This document shows positions 36,901-44,700 of a stretch of DNA of 64,000 nt, in pieces. A program made the translations under genes and the position numbers. Position 1 is the first letter of the stretch, and each line of letters starts with the position of its first letter. The stretch lies in the NCBI RefSeq assembly GCF_003019675.1, contig NZ_CP028105.1, forward strand, positions 2,744,282 through 2,808,281, in the 5' to 3' direction. This DNA is from Fusobacterium ulcerans. GTDB lineage: Bacteria; Fusobacteriota; Fusobacteriia; Fusobacteriales; Fusobacteriaceae. The notes under the pieces were generated by a model that saw only the letters and a list, made by a program, of their open reading frames with translations, was not told where the DNA came from and made no database searches.

Positions 36901-39900
36901 AACAATGGAGGTACAGTAAATCTTGGAGCTAATATAGTTATTGGAAGTGGAACAGGAACACTAGCAGCTACAAAAGATGGAAATCTTTCTAACTCAGGAA
37001 CTATCACAATAGGAGATGGTTCAGCTGGACTTCTTGGAGTATACAGCGCTGGAGGACCATTTACTGTATCAAATACTGCAACAGGTGTTATAAATGTACA
37101 GGCAGGAGGACTTGGACTGGTAGCTACAGGAACAGGGGCTCTGGTAACTGTTAAAAATGATAATCTGATAAATGTAACAGGAAAAGATGCAGTAGGTATG
37201 TATGCTGATGTTGGAAATATTGATAATGCGCTGGGAACAATAAATGTAACTAATAATGGTATAGGAATGTATCTGGTAGGAGCAGGAAGTATTTTAGACT
37301 TTGGAACATTAAATGTAACAAAGGGTGTAGGATATGTAGTAAATGGAGCAACATTGGGAGCAGCAACTGGAACAGTGACTCTTCATGCAGGAGATAAAGA
37401 TAATTACTCTATTGGAGGATATTATTTGAATACTTCAGGAACTATAAATCTTCCAGCAATAGCAGATGCAGACTATTCAATCAAGGCAGCTATCAGTGGT
37501 GGAGTAAATACAGTAACTGGAGCAATAACAACAACTGGCGGACAAAACAAAATAGGGATATTTGCTTCAGGTTCTGATACAGGACTGGGAACAGTAACTG
37601 TAGGAGGAAAAGGAAACATAGGAGTATATGGAAAAGACAGCAAATTAACTGTAAGCGGAATAACTGTAGCTGATTCAACTCTAACTAATACAGAGGATAT
37701 ACCTGTTGGAGTAGTGTTGAATGGTGGAAGCTATATTGGAAGTGGAAATGTTTCTGTAGGAAATAACGGAATAGGATTATATGCAACAGGTATTCAAAAT
37801 AATATACAGCATAATGGAGGAACTCTTGGTGTAGGAAATTCATCACTTGGATTCTATGGTGAAGGAACAGGAACTAACAGCTTAACTGTAAATACTACAG
37901 GAATAACACTTGGAGATAACAATTCTATAGGAGTGTATGCTAAAAATATAAACTCATCTGTAACAGGTGATATGTATGTTGGAACAAATACAAGTATAGG
38001 AATAGTAAGTGAAGGAAATGGAAATGTAACATATTCAGGGGATCTGACAATAGAAGATAAAGGAACTGGAGTAAATGATACTGGTTCAGTAGGTATCTAT
38101 AAACTAGATGGAACAGGAACTGTAAATGTATTAGCAGGTAACTGGAATGTAGGAAATAATGGATATGGAATTTTCTTGAAACAGGCAGCAGAACAATCAG
38201 CAACAATTAACAATAATGCTGATATGACTTTAGAAACAGCAGCTGTAGGAATATTCTCAAGTGGAAAAAATATAGTAAATAACATTGGAGATATAACTGT
38301 AGGAAAAACAGATGTAAATGGAGAGCATGATAAAACTGATAAGCATTTAAATTCTATAGGAATGTATCTAACAGGAGGAACTGTAGCAACAAGTTCTGGA
38401 ACGATAACTGTAAACCATGATCATTCAGTAGGAGTATATGGAGAAGGAACAGAAACAAGATTCACAAATACAGGAACTATCAATGTAGATAATGGTGGAG
38501 TAGGAATTCTTGTAAGAAATGGTGCAGTAGCTGTAAATGCTGTAGGAGGTGACATTAATTTAGGAGGAACACTAGCATCATGCGGAGCTGTAACAATAGG
38601 TATGGCATCATATGGAGCAGGAGCTACTATCATTAATAATGGAACTATTACAGTAAATCAAGGGGCAGGAATGCTTGTTGGTACAGGAACAATATTTGAG
38701 AATAATGGAACTATTGTAGTAAACAATGGGGTGGGAATAGAAGGTATTGGAAGTACAATAAACGCTGGACATATAGTAGTAAATGGCGGATCAGCTATAG
38801 GAAATGGTGGATTAGCAACTGCTGAAATAGGATCTGTTACAATCACACCAGATGGAACTATTAAAATCAATGGAAACTATACTTCTATTGGAGGAACTCT
38901 TTCTACAGCAGGAAATATAATAGTAGATGGAGCATATGTAGATGTAACAACTGGAACACCTCTATTTAATGCAAACAGTGTAAGCGGAGAAGTAAAACTG
39001 CTTCCAAACTTTGCAGCAACAGGAAATGGAATTTCATATGAGATAGATGGTTTTGTAAATACAGCAATGGGAGCAATTACAGGAACTAAACTTACTCCTG
39101 TAACATCACCTCTGTTTATTGCAAAAGTAACAGATAAAGGAAGCCTTGTTATAGCTAAAAGACCATATGCAGATCTAGTAATAGGAGAGCAGTTTGATGC
39201 TTTACATAAAGGACTGGATAATATTCTTAAAAATAGTGGTGGAAGTGGAAGAGATGCTGAAATTCTGAAAGGGTTGAATGAATATCTGGAAGGGCTTCCA
39301 GCAGATCAATTTGAAAGAGAGACATCATTGAAATTAGCTGAAACAAGAGGAGATATCTATGCAACTATTCAGGGAAGAATGCAGGATATCAACAGAGCAT
39401 TTGACAACTCTTTCTATGAACTTGAATCTTCATACAATCTGACAAAGGACAGCAGTAAATACAGTGTTATCTATACTGATGGAAACTACAAAGATTCTAC
39501 ATTGGGAATAGATGACTATGATTACAAAGTAATGGGACTTCTGTATATGAAGGAAAAAGAAGGAACAGAGTATGGAAGTAAATATGGATATACAATAGGA
39601 TTTGCAGGATCTAAGTTTGACTTTGATGATGGTGGATCAAAAGAGGATGTATACTCATTGAGAGTAGGAGCACATAGAGTTAAAAATCTAAGTGAGGAAC
39701 ATAAAGTATCATGGCTGTCAAGAATAGAACTTGGATACAACAGACATATTGCTAAGAGAAAACTTAACCTTCAAGAAACATTTGAAAATAAGGGAGAGTA
39801 CAATACTTACTCTGTAGCACTTGACAACAGACTTACAAAAGTTATCTATACAGATCTTTCTAGACAGTTGGATGTATATGCTGATTTAGATTTAGAGTAT

Positions 39901-40305
39901 GGAAAAATAGATGACTTTAAAGAAAGCGCTGGAAGCAAAGGCGGACTTGAAGTGCAGATTAAAGACAATGATTATCTGAGCGCACAGGCAGGAGCTGGAG
40001 TGAAGGCATCTCAAAGAATCTATGCAGGAAATGATATCTCGGTAAAAGTAACAGCAGATGTAAAATATGCATATGAATTTGGAGACAACTATGATGGAAA
40101 CAAAGCAAAACTTAAAAATGGAGAGGAAGGATATTACAGCCTAATTACTCCAGAAGAAAGAGAAGGAAAACTAACAGGAAAAATTGGACTTACAGTAGAA
40201 AAAGCGAACCACATGGGAGTAACATTCGAAGTGGAAGCAGCAGATGAAGGACACAAAAAAGATTCATCAATTAAATATGGTGTAAGATTCAATTACAAAT
40301 TCTAA
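30916..40305 (+). CDS. giant RadD-like type Va autotransporter, cassette 2 (3,129 residues)
   Basis: It is the shortest of the three giants. Residues 1-170 (signal region and helical domain) and the last ~300 (barrel from ~2,850, ending NYKF) are nearly identical to copies 1 and 3. The Pro/Thr-rich linker at ~180-285 has many APTAPT-like units. The passenger part at ~290-700 (from SFSITTAGDGNGDGSWYW to GTKPNHAFTISG) is unique and contains the block FIHFDPHGEEAA. Copy 1 has a related FLHMDIHGSKAH, so the block may be structural. The rest is beta-helix repeats. It lacks the inner tract shared by copies 1 and 3. It should be surface exposed and adhesive; the ligand is unknown. Confidence 0.9.
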   Translation: MRKGDIEKSLKRFLKRKVSYSLSLLIAFMITGGISLGAGITAEEIQETKGDLLTRIQTEREEIKRKIAENERLIKEYNSDFVELVRKGDFYSKPLFNSTQIFFTYQYLDNGKMKDRTDKEFAETIDAINKHYGTKSGRSLLRSTGNIGKDKIMSGNGVAVDTEVFRETIEVGANIVPVEPILPEINKTINITVGVPTIGGIPTITAPTIVAPTAPTAITTPTINVTTPGAVASINVTAPSVPTPTVPGDKTIVKPTVAIPNAVDPTMVVAPTAPTAPVIVPITVNSFSITTAGDGNGDGSWYWNTGGSNGIISQVIMTAGTWDINNFSNSTITSGYDSEITGYSAYMPFQRDGITQYAGAPIDDKSYSGTGIGSGKMGIYRIVGSPYSSFGTGTTVNINATTRSGTVSTLRQFIHFDPHGEEAAILSKITNATSDEKTKAQTYYDIAKANNGMAAGHERAMFLTLKGDINLTGNTVNIVGLQGHSYGDASNYGSSQVFVFNSGNIKVNGEKNAIYAYTAVGDTAHRYFTFSNHTLDGQTGSMKIEGASSKNNAMVVFDRQNSGVNHVLSFFNDGLMEIEDGSQNIGVFLGTGINKGTVELNAPIIISGGTNNVAVYHGAQGVGPTNQLAGQSVLKADITGGTKNIGYFTEFAQTLNDTTGTKPNHAFTISGTAENSIGVYSKANVNIGTGSVVLTGGTNNVGLYTENGNIISKGSIEFGTGTSVGNVGAYAKNGYSITVDSAKTTGTSTNGTLLYSDGGTINVTSDVSATGMQVTGADTSNKNNSMLAFSTGGGIINLTNNILGSSSTPDIEVTGMALTDASSMYRGIGLMADGGTINVLSPVYIKVTNGAAGVASINTNGNINIAAGSTIEVDNGYAVYSDGTGKIDMQNSTIILGGNATAFDIYKSGTNPLTVTGTTVKVVSNDVIVFNVKNITAPLDVSTLEASINPGVTVTNDGIHTQYIEAAVDKAIINVDTALNKADTSGASFYFYNRFIAQNSVLNVNENVTSELATSQTTNFKGQVIALEMNSSKSATSNATSKINIASSATVKAGRTDAGAGAVGAFINYGEINNDGTIEVQKVNISVKGGTGIFATNGSKVDNKATGKIDVYGDEALGIYATAWRKTSLGTLAGEEFGSSALNQGETSVINSGNIVTNGEKSVGIYLENNSRDASLAIGMNREISAVNAGNITVGKDSIGIYASGTGTGYESETKIGNTGTLKVGENSTGMYGENAVTITNIGNLELGKGATGIALSPDSKLDSSAVLGTITTTGGVSDRVLLAIHGDTSSPAATSIATPGGIIDTGSISNMTSLYVQGATGASTGSSTTLKIGASGVGVYVNSGSATNAGKIEMASGKTNAVGMYTKKGTVTNTGTIEVGDSTQLGMVGVSSDANLVNTGIIDLKGTGAAGIVVQNGATITDSGASNLTFSSTKSFGIAADNAKVVLNGGTVSIANSGENIYVYAKNNSNVTISNATTINGAVVDPIKKSVGIYLDGTNVLTNNSTLTATNGAIGVYANGANSLTNGIYISTGDSTVGIYFTNGGTLANTVVNSGSSSGNSVGVYASGGQVNVTGGLALNIGTGGSTGTGMYLADGAGVTGGTITVTNNSSTANIGVYYTGANTKTAAHGAEIILAGTNQEVGIYANGGIKVTNSKNITDNTATGSVGALVSGGSTYTATGNFNRTTAGAAVGYYADNGTADNKGTISLTGAGSTAAGMVAEGTASATAVVKNSLTITADNSVGMAVLSGTGTSTGINAGTINATTGTGVYVKGANTGFNGAGGTINLTGAGTGIVLDNTGAGKITNAGTITLAANSVGVYGDNAKIDFPVTINGTSGTGIYAENGSVVSGTVNAGNSKDTVAVYLADNTASVNGAVITAGGVTSTSSIGLYLGGTGLTHTVGNSTINAPTLGTIGILTDNGNTINYSATTNVGNGAIGMYLKGTGTLLNANAGTINITGTGIGVLVDTGATANLGTSGTLTVNFNGGGGILSFNNGGTVNLGANIVIGSGTGTLAATKDGNLSNSGTITIGDGSAGLLGVYSAGGPFTVSNTATGVINVQAGGLGLVATGTGALVTVKNDNLINVTGKDAVGMYADVGNIDNALGTINVTNNGIGMYLVGAGSILDFGTLNVTKGVGYVVNGATLGAATGTVTLHAGDKDNYSIGGYYLNTSGTINLPAIADADYSIKAAISGGVNTVTGAITTTGGQNKIGIFASGSDTGLGTVTVGGKGNIGVYGKDSKLTVSGITVADSTLTNTEDIPVGVVLNGGSYIGSGNVSVGNNGIGLYATGIQNNIQHNGGTLGVGNSSLGFYGEGTGTNSLTVNTTGITLGDNNSIGVYAKNINSSVTGDMYVGTNTSIGIVSEGNGNVTYSGDLTIEDKGTGVNDTGSVGIYKLDGTGTVNVLAGNWNVGNNGYGIFLKQAAEQSATINNNADMTLETAAVGIFSSGKNIVNNIGDITVGKTDVNGEHDKTDKHLNSIGMYLTGGTVATSSGTITVNHDHSVGVYGEGTETRFTNTGTINVDNGGVGILVRNGAVAVNAVGGDINLGGTLASCGAVTIGMASYGAGATIINNGTITVNQGAGMLVGTGTIFENNGTIVVNNGVGIEGIGSTINAGHIVVNGGSAIGNGGLATAEIGSVTITPDGTIKINGNYTSIGGTLSTAGNIIVDGAYVDVTTGTPLFNANSVSGEVKLLPNFAATGNGISYEIDGFVNTAMGAITGTKLTPVTSPLFIAKVTDKGSLVIAKRPYADLVIGEQFDALHKGLDNILKNSGGSGRDAEILKGLNEYLEGLPADQFERETSLKLAETRGDIYATIQGRMQDINRAFDNSFYELESSYNLTKDSSKYSVIYTDGNYKDSTLGIDDYDYKVMGLLYMKEKEGTEYGSKYGYTIGFAGSKFDFDDGGSKEDVYSLRVGAHRVKNLSEEHKVSWLSRIELGYNRHIAKRKLNLQETFENKGEYNTYSVALDNRLTKVIYTDLSRQLDVYADLDLEYGKIDDFKESAGSKGGLEVQIKDNDYLSAQAGAGVKASQRIYAGNDISVKVTADVKYAYEFGDNYDGNKAKLKNGEEGYYSLITPEEREGKLTGKIGLTVEKANHMGVTFEVEAADEGHKKDSSIKYGVRFNYKF

Positions 40306-40324
40306 TTAAAGCAATAATTAAAAC

Positions 40325-40356
40325 ATTAGACTGCTCTTATTTAAGAGCAGTCTAAT
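40325..40356 (+). other. intercistronic hairpin in cassette 2
   Basis: A perfect palindrome with arms ATTAGACTGCTCTTA / TAAGAGCAGTCTAAT separates the autotransporter from the small DNA-binding gene. The cassette 1 hairpin has G-T pairs where this one has A-T pairs, so pairing is conserved. Cassette 3 has no counterpart. Confidence 0.65.
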
Positions 40357-40385
40357 GCTATTCTAAAGGAGGTTAAAGTAAAGTT

Positions 40386-40595
40386 ATGGAAAAAAAAAGA
40401 AAAAGAGGCCGTCCTTTAGGCAGTGGAGTGAAAAATTACTGTGCTTTTGGATGTCGCTTTACTGAAGAAGAATATTTATTAATTCAAGAAAGCCTAAAAA
40501 GTTTAAAAAAAGAATATGGATCAAAAAATAATATAATTTTTAATCTTTTTAAAAGATATGAAAAAACTTTAAGAGAAAAAGATGATAGTATATAA
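40386..40595 (+). CDS. ribbon-helix-helix protein with AT-hook-like tail, cassette 2
   Basis: The 69-residue protein is a close homologue of the one at 29589: KKRKRGRPLGSG at the N-terminus, then GCRFTEEEYLLIQESLKSLKKEYG...IIFNLFKRYEKTL. Codons 2-5 contain a run of nine A, absent from copy 1, where replication slippage would shift the frame at the very start. The proposed DNA-binding role rests on the RHH pattern and basic tail only. Confidence 0.65.
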   Translation: MEKKRKRGRPLGSGVKNYCAFGCRFTEEEYLLIQESLKSLKKEYGSKNNIIFNLFKRYEKTLREKDDSI

Positions 40596-40598
40596 AAT

Positions 40599-40638
40599 AA
40601 AAAAGTGTAAATGATTTAAATACCTTTACACTTTTTTT
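40599..40638 (+). terminator. intrinsic terminator ending cassette 2
   Basis: AAAAAAGTGTAAA and TTTACACTTTTTT pair over 13 bp with a T run, homologous to the terminator of cassette 1. Confidence 0.8.
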
Positions 40639-40840
40639 ATTTTTTCTATAATTATTCATTTTAATAAAAAATATTCTAATTCAGCAATCTATTCTTAAAA
40701 ACTCATAACAAATTTCTGCAAGTTTTCCATTCAAATTTATTTTTCCTTAATATTTTCATTAAAAAAATCATTATTGTGTAAAAATAATTTAAAATTTTTA
40801 ATTCTATTAGCTTTCTTTAAATATAAAAAATATGATTTTA
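40639..40840. other. conserved AT-rich spacer between cassettes 2 and 3
   Basis: No gene is visible. It is the counterpart of the spacer at 29841-30042. Confidence 0.6.
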
Positions 40841-40938
40841 AATTGTATGTACATATATTGCTTTTTTATTAAAACATTAACGATCAAAAGTTATATAATT
40901 GTTTTTTAATTGTATGTAAAAAAATATTGTGGTATAAT
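40841..40938 (+). promoter_or_regulatory. promoter and direct repeat of adhesin cassette 3
   Basis: TTGTAT (40910-40915) and TATAAT (40933-40938) are 17 bases apart. AATTGTATGTA occurs at 40841-40851 and 40908-40918, at the same 67-base distance as in cassette 2. Confidence 0.78.
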
Positions 40939-40995
40939 TATTTGAATATGTTTTAAATGTAAACTTATTTAATTGTTAAAATATAAAACGAATAA

Positions 40996-41038
40996 ATTCT
41001 AAAAAACTTATGTTTGGAATATTTGTTTGTCGTTTTTT
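40996..41038 (+). ncRNA. conserved leader hairpin of cassette 3
   Basis: ATTCTAAA pairs with TTTGGAAT (one G-T), then TTTGTTTGTCGTTTTTT, then AAAAGGAGGG. It matches the element in cassettes 1 and 2. Confidence 0.6.
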
Positions 41039-41112
41039 GTAAAAGGAGGGATAATTTTTTATTAAAAAAATTAATATATTAAAAGTAATTTATTCTTAAG
41101 GAGGAAAGAAAC

Positions 41113-41694
41113 ATGAAGAAAATATTGGGGATATTTCTTTTTATATCTTGTTTGACAACAGCACTTTATTCACAGGAAGTAAGTGAAAAAGAGGGGAGAA
41201 AAGTTCTTGAACAGATAAGAAGAGAAATACAGGCTGAAGAAAAGGCAAAACTGAAAGCCATTGAAGATGCTGAAAAAGCAAAAGCAGAAGAGGAAAAAGC
41301 CAGAATAGCAGCAGAAAAAGCTGAAGAGAAAAAGGGGAAAAAAATACTTGAGGATATTAGAAGAGATATGAATGAATCTCTTGAAGAGAAAGTATTCAGA
41401 AGCGACAATAATCCTGAAGCTAGAATAGCAGCAGCTGGAGCAGCTTTTGAAATTGGAAAGGAAAGAATGGCATTTCTGAAAATGGAGGAAGAAGAAATCA
41501 TAAAACTTGAAGAGGTTTTGGGGATGGAAGCTGATGAGAACAGAGTATTTTTAAGTCAGAAATTCGATGAAGTGTATGATCAGTTTAACTCAAATAATAA
41601 TGAAATTGAACTTCTTTTATTAGAAAATGAGAAGCTTAATGAATACTTGAGTAGATTAGATAGAATGGAACAGAAAGTAAGAGCAGGAAATTAA
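41113..41694 (+). CDS. FadA-like secreted coiled-coil protein, cassette 3
   Basis: The third 193-residue copy has the signal peptide MKKILGIFLFISCLTTALYS and then the same K/E/A-rich coiled coil and RAGN end. It is closest to the cassette 1 protein, sharing EVSEKEGRKVLEQIR, which agrees with the copy 1 / copy 3 similarity inside the autotransporters. The downstream start is 17 bases away. Both the gene and its ribosome binding site (AAGGAGGAAAG) are intact. Confidence 0.78.
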   Translation: MKKILGIFLFISCLTTALYSQEVSEKEGRKVLEQIRREIQAEEKAKLKAIEDAEKAKAEEEKARIAAEKAEEKKGKKILEDIRRDMNESLEEKVFRSDNNPEARIAAAGAAFEIGKERMAFLKMEEEEIIKLEEVLGMEADENRVFLSQKFDEVYDQFNSNNNEIELLLLENEKLNEYLSRLDRMEQKVRAGN

Positions 41695-41711
41695 ATAGGG
41701 GGAAAGATTTT

Positions 41712-44700
41712 ATGAGAAAAGGTGACATTGAAAAATCTCTAAAGAGGTTTTTGAAAAGAAAAGTCAGTTATTCTCTTTCGCTTTTGATAGCCTTCATGAT
41801 AACAGGAGGAATATCTTTAGGTGCAGGAATAACAGCAGAGGAAATACAGGAAACTAAAAGCGATCTTTTAACTAGGATTCAAACAGAACGAGAAGAAATA
41901 AAAAGGAAAATAGCAGAAAATGAAAGACTGATAAAAGAATATAATTCAGACTTTGTGGAACTTGTAAGAAAGGGAGATTTTTATTCAAAACCTTTATTCA
42001 ATAGTACACAAATCTTTTTTACTTATCAATATTTAGATAATGGGAAAATGAAAGACAAAACAGAAAAGGAATTTTCTGAAACTATAGATGCAATAAACAA
42101 GCATTACGGAACAAGAAGTGGAAGAAGTATTCTTAGGTCTTCTGGGAATATAGGGAAAGACAAAATAATGTCTGGTAATGGAGTAGCTGTTGATAATGAG
42201 AGTTTCAGTGAAACAATTAATTTAGGAGCAAATATTAAATCATTAAATCCAGAATTACCAATAATAGAGCCAAATATAAATGTAAGTGTAACAACACCAA
42301 CAGTAAATCTTGGAGGACTTCCTGGAACTGTAAATCCTGTAGTACCAGTAATATCATCAATAACAGCACCAGTAATAATACCTCCAACAGCACCAATGGG
42401 GGCATCAGTGTCAGTGGCAACACCAAGTGCAGTAGCTGCAATATCAGTAACAGCACCAACAATAACAACACCAAATACACCAGAGGATAAAAATATTGAA
42501 GTGGCTCCTATAACAGCACCAAAAGGATTTACACCAACAATAATAATCACTCCAAATAAACCAGGAGCACCACAGGTAATAGTTCCACAAGACTTTACTC
42601 CACCAGTAATATCATTTAATGGAACTGGTTTTGGTCAGGGATCAGCTATAGATACGCCAAAAAGTAATATCATTATCCAGAATTATGATACATATACTAC
42701 AGATACTCCTGTAATAATAACAACTGGAAGTGCTGGAACAACTTGGACAGGAGGAACAATAACAACAGTAACAAATACAAACGGTTCTTCTTATCCAGCA
42801 ACACCAGGAACATATCAATTAGCACCTGGTTCTACTACAACATTATTAAATGCGTTTATTAATGAGCTTAGAGATCATAATGCTAATATTGGTGGAGAAT
42901 ATGTAATGAAGGATGCAGGAGGAGGGAATACAACAAAAATATTCTTAAGTCATAATCCTGCTGGAGTTGGTGGGATAGGAGGATCATATCATGGAATCAA
43001 CGCTGCTGGAGAAAGAAGAGCTGTATTTTCTGGAAAATTAGAATTGCAAGGAATTGCAGCTACAAATAATACCAATGTTCTAGTTGGAGTAGAACATCAA
43101 TTATGGAATGCAAATTGTCATGTAGGAGCATATTCTGTATTTGAAAATAGAGGAGAAATATTATTATCTAGTGGAAATAATATAATTGGAATAATGATTG
43201 ATACTGAAACTTCTCCAAATGCAGGAAGTGCAAGACATAAAACAATTAATACTGGGAAAATAATTATCAATAGCCAAAATAGTATAGGTATTGATTTTGG
43301 TAATTATGTTAATAATTACTTATTGGTAGATGTTTCTGTAGGAAATATTGAAGTTAATGGGGAAAATAACTATGGATTAAGAATGAATGACATACATGGA
43401 AACACATATTTTGATAATGGAGTTACAATAACTTCAGGATTAAACTCAAGTAATGCTGCAACAAAAATTACTGTTGGTGGAAAAAATAATGTAGGAGTAT
43501 CTATTGCAAAATATTTGTCAAGTGCAGCAAATATTAATCCAATAGCTAATATTTCAAACTTGAATATAGAAGTTACTGGAGAAAATGTTGTAGGATTCCT
43601 GAGAAATGCTAATTATTCAGCAAATAATATAAATGATATGCTGTTAAATAGTATAACTATGGGGACATTCAGTTTTGGGGCTGGGGCTAAAAATAGTGTT
43701 CTTGTAAGAAGTGATAAATATGGAATCCAGATAAGTAAAGATATAAGCTCTACACTAGGGTCTACGGGAAATATATTTGCTCAGGCAACTAAAACTGGAA
43801 AAATAATAAATAATGCAAAATTAAGCAGCACTTTAGGAAGCTTTACTGGACTTCTTTCAAGTGGGACTACTGGAGCTTCTGTAGAAAATAAAGGAACTGT
43901 AGAAATAACTGGGTCAGGAAATAATAATGTAGGAATAGGAGTATTAGATACAGCTATTGGAAGTAATAGTGGAACTGTAAAAGTTCTTGGAACAGGAAAT
44001 AATAAATCAGGAATATATAATACAGGAACATTTACTATTTCCAATGGAAGTAATATAGAGGTTTCTGGAGAGGCTTCTTCTGGAATATATAATGAAAGTA
44101 CAGTAAATATAAGTGGAACTGTTGCTTTAAAAGGAACTGCTGGAACAACAGGAATATACAGCAATGGTGGAACAATAACATCAACATCAGGAAACGCATT
44201 GAGTATAAGTATAGATGATACATCAAATCCAACAACAAAAGGATTAGCTGTATATGCAGAAGGTGGAGCAAACGTAACTCTTGGAGCTGCTAAAATAGAA
44301 GTAAAAAATGGAGCAGCAGGAGTAGCAGCCTTTGGAGCAGGAACAAGTATCAGTCTGATAGGTTCAGAATTAAAATATTCTGGAGAAGGATATGCTGCAT
44401 ATTCTGATGGGAATGGAACAATTAACTTAACTAATGCTAAGTTAGAGCTTTCAGGAAAAGCAACAGGAGTAGAACTTGATCTGCTTGCTCCTAAAGTAAC
44501 ATTAAATGGAACAACAATCACAATGATGTCAAATGATGCTACAGTAGCAAATCTGAAAAATGCAACTGGGCTTCTTTCTAATAGTTTAAAAAGTACTGTT
44601 GAAACAAATCTGGGATCAGGAGTAAGTATAGTAGATGGATTTGATGGTGTTACTACATTTGATAAATATAAAATAGCAACTGTAGATGGTGGAGATTTAA

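Noticed and set aside
18634-41501. Ser/Phe-rich minus-strand frames inside the three FadA-like genes
   Set aside because: They mirror the Lys/Glu/Ala-rich coiled-coil codons and recur identically only because the genes are duplicated.
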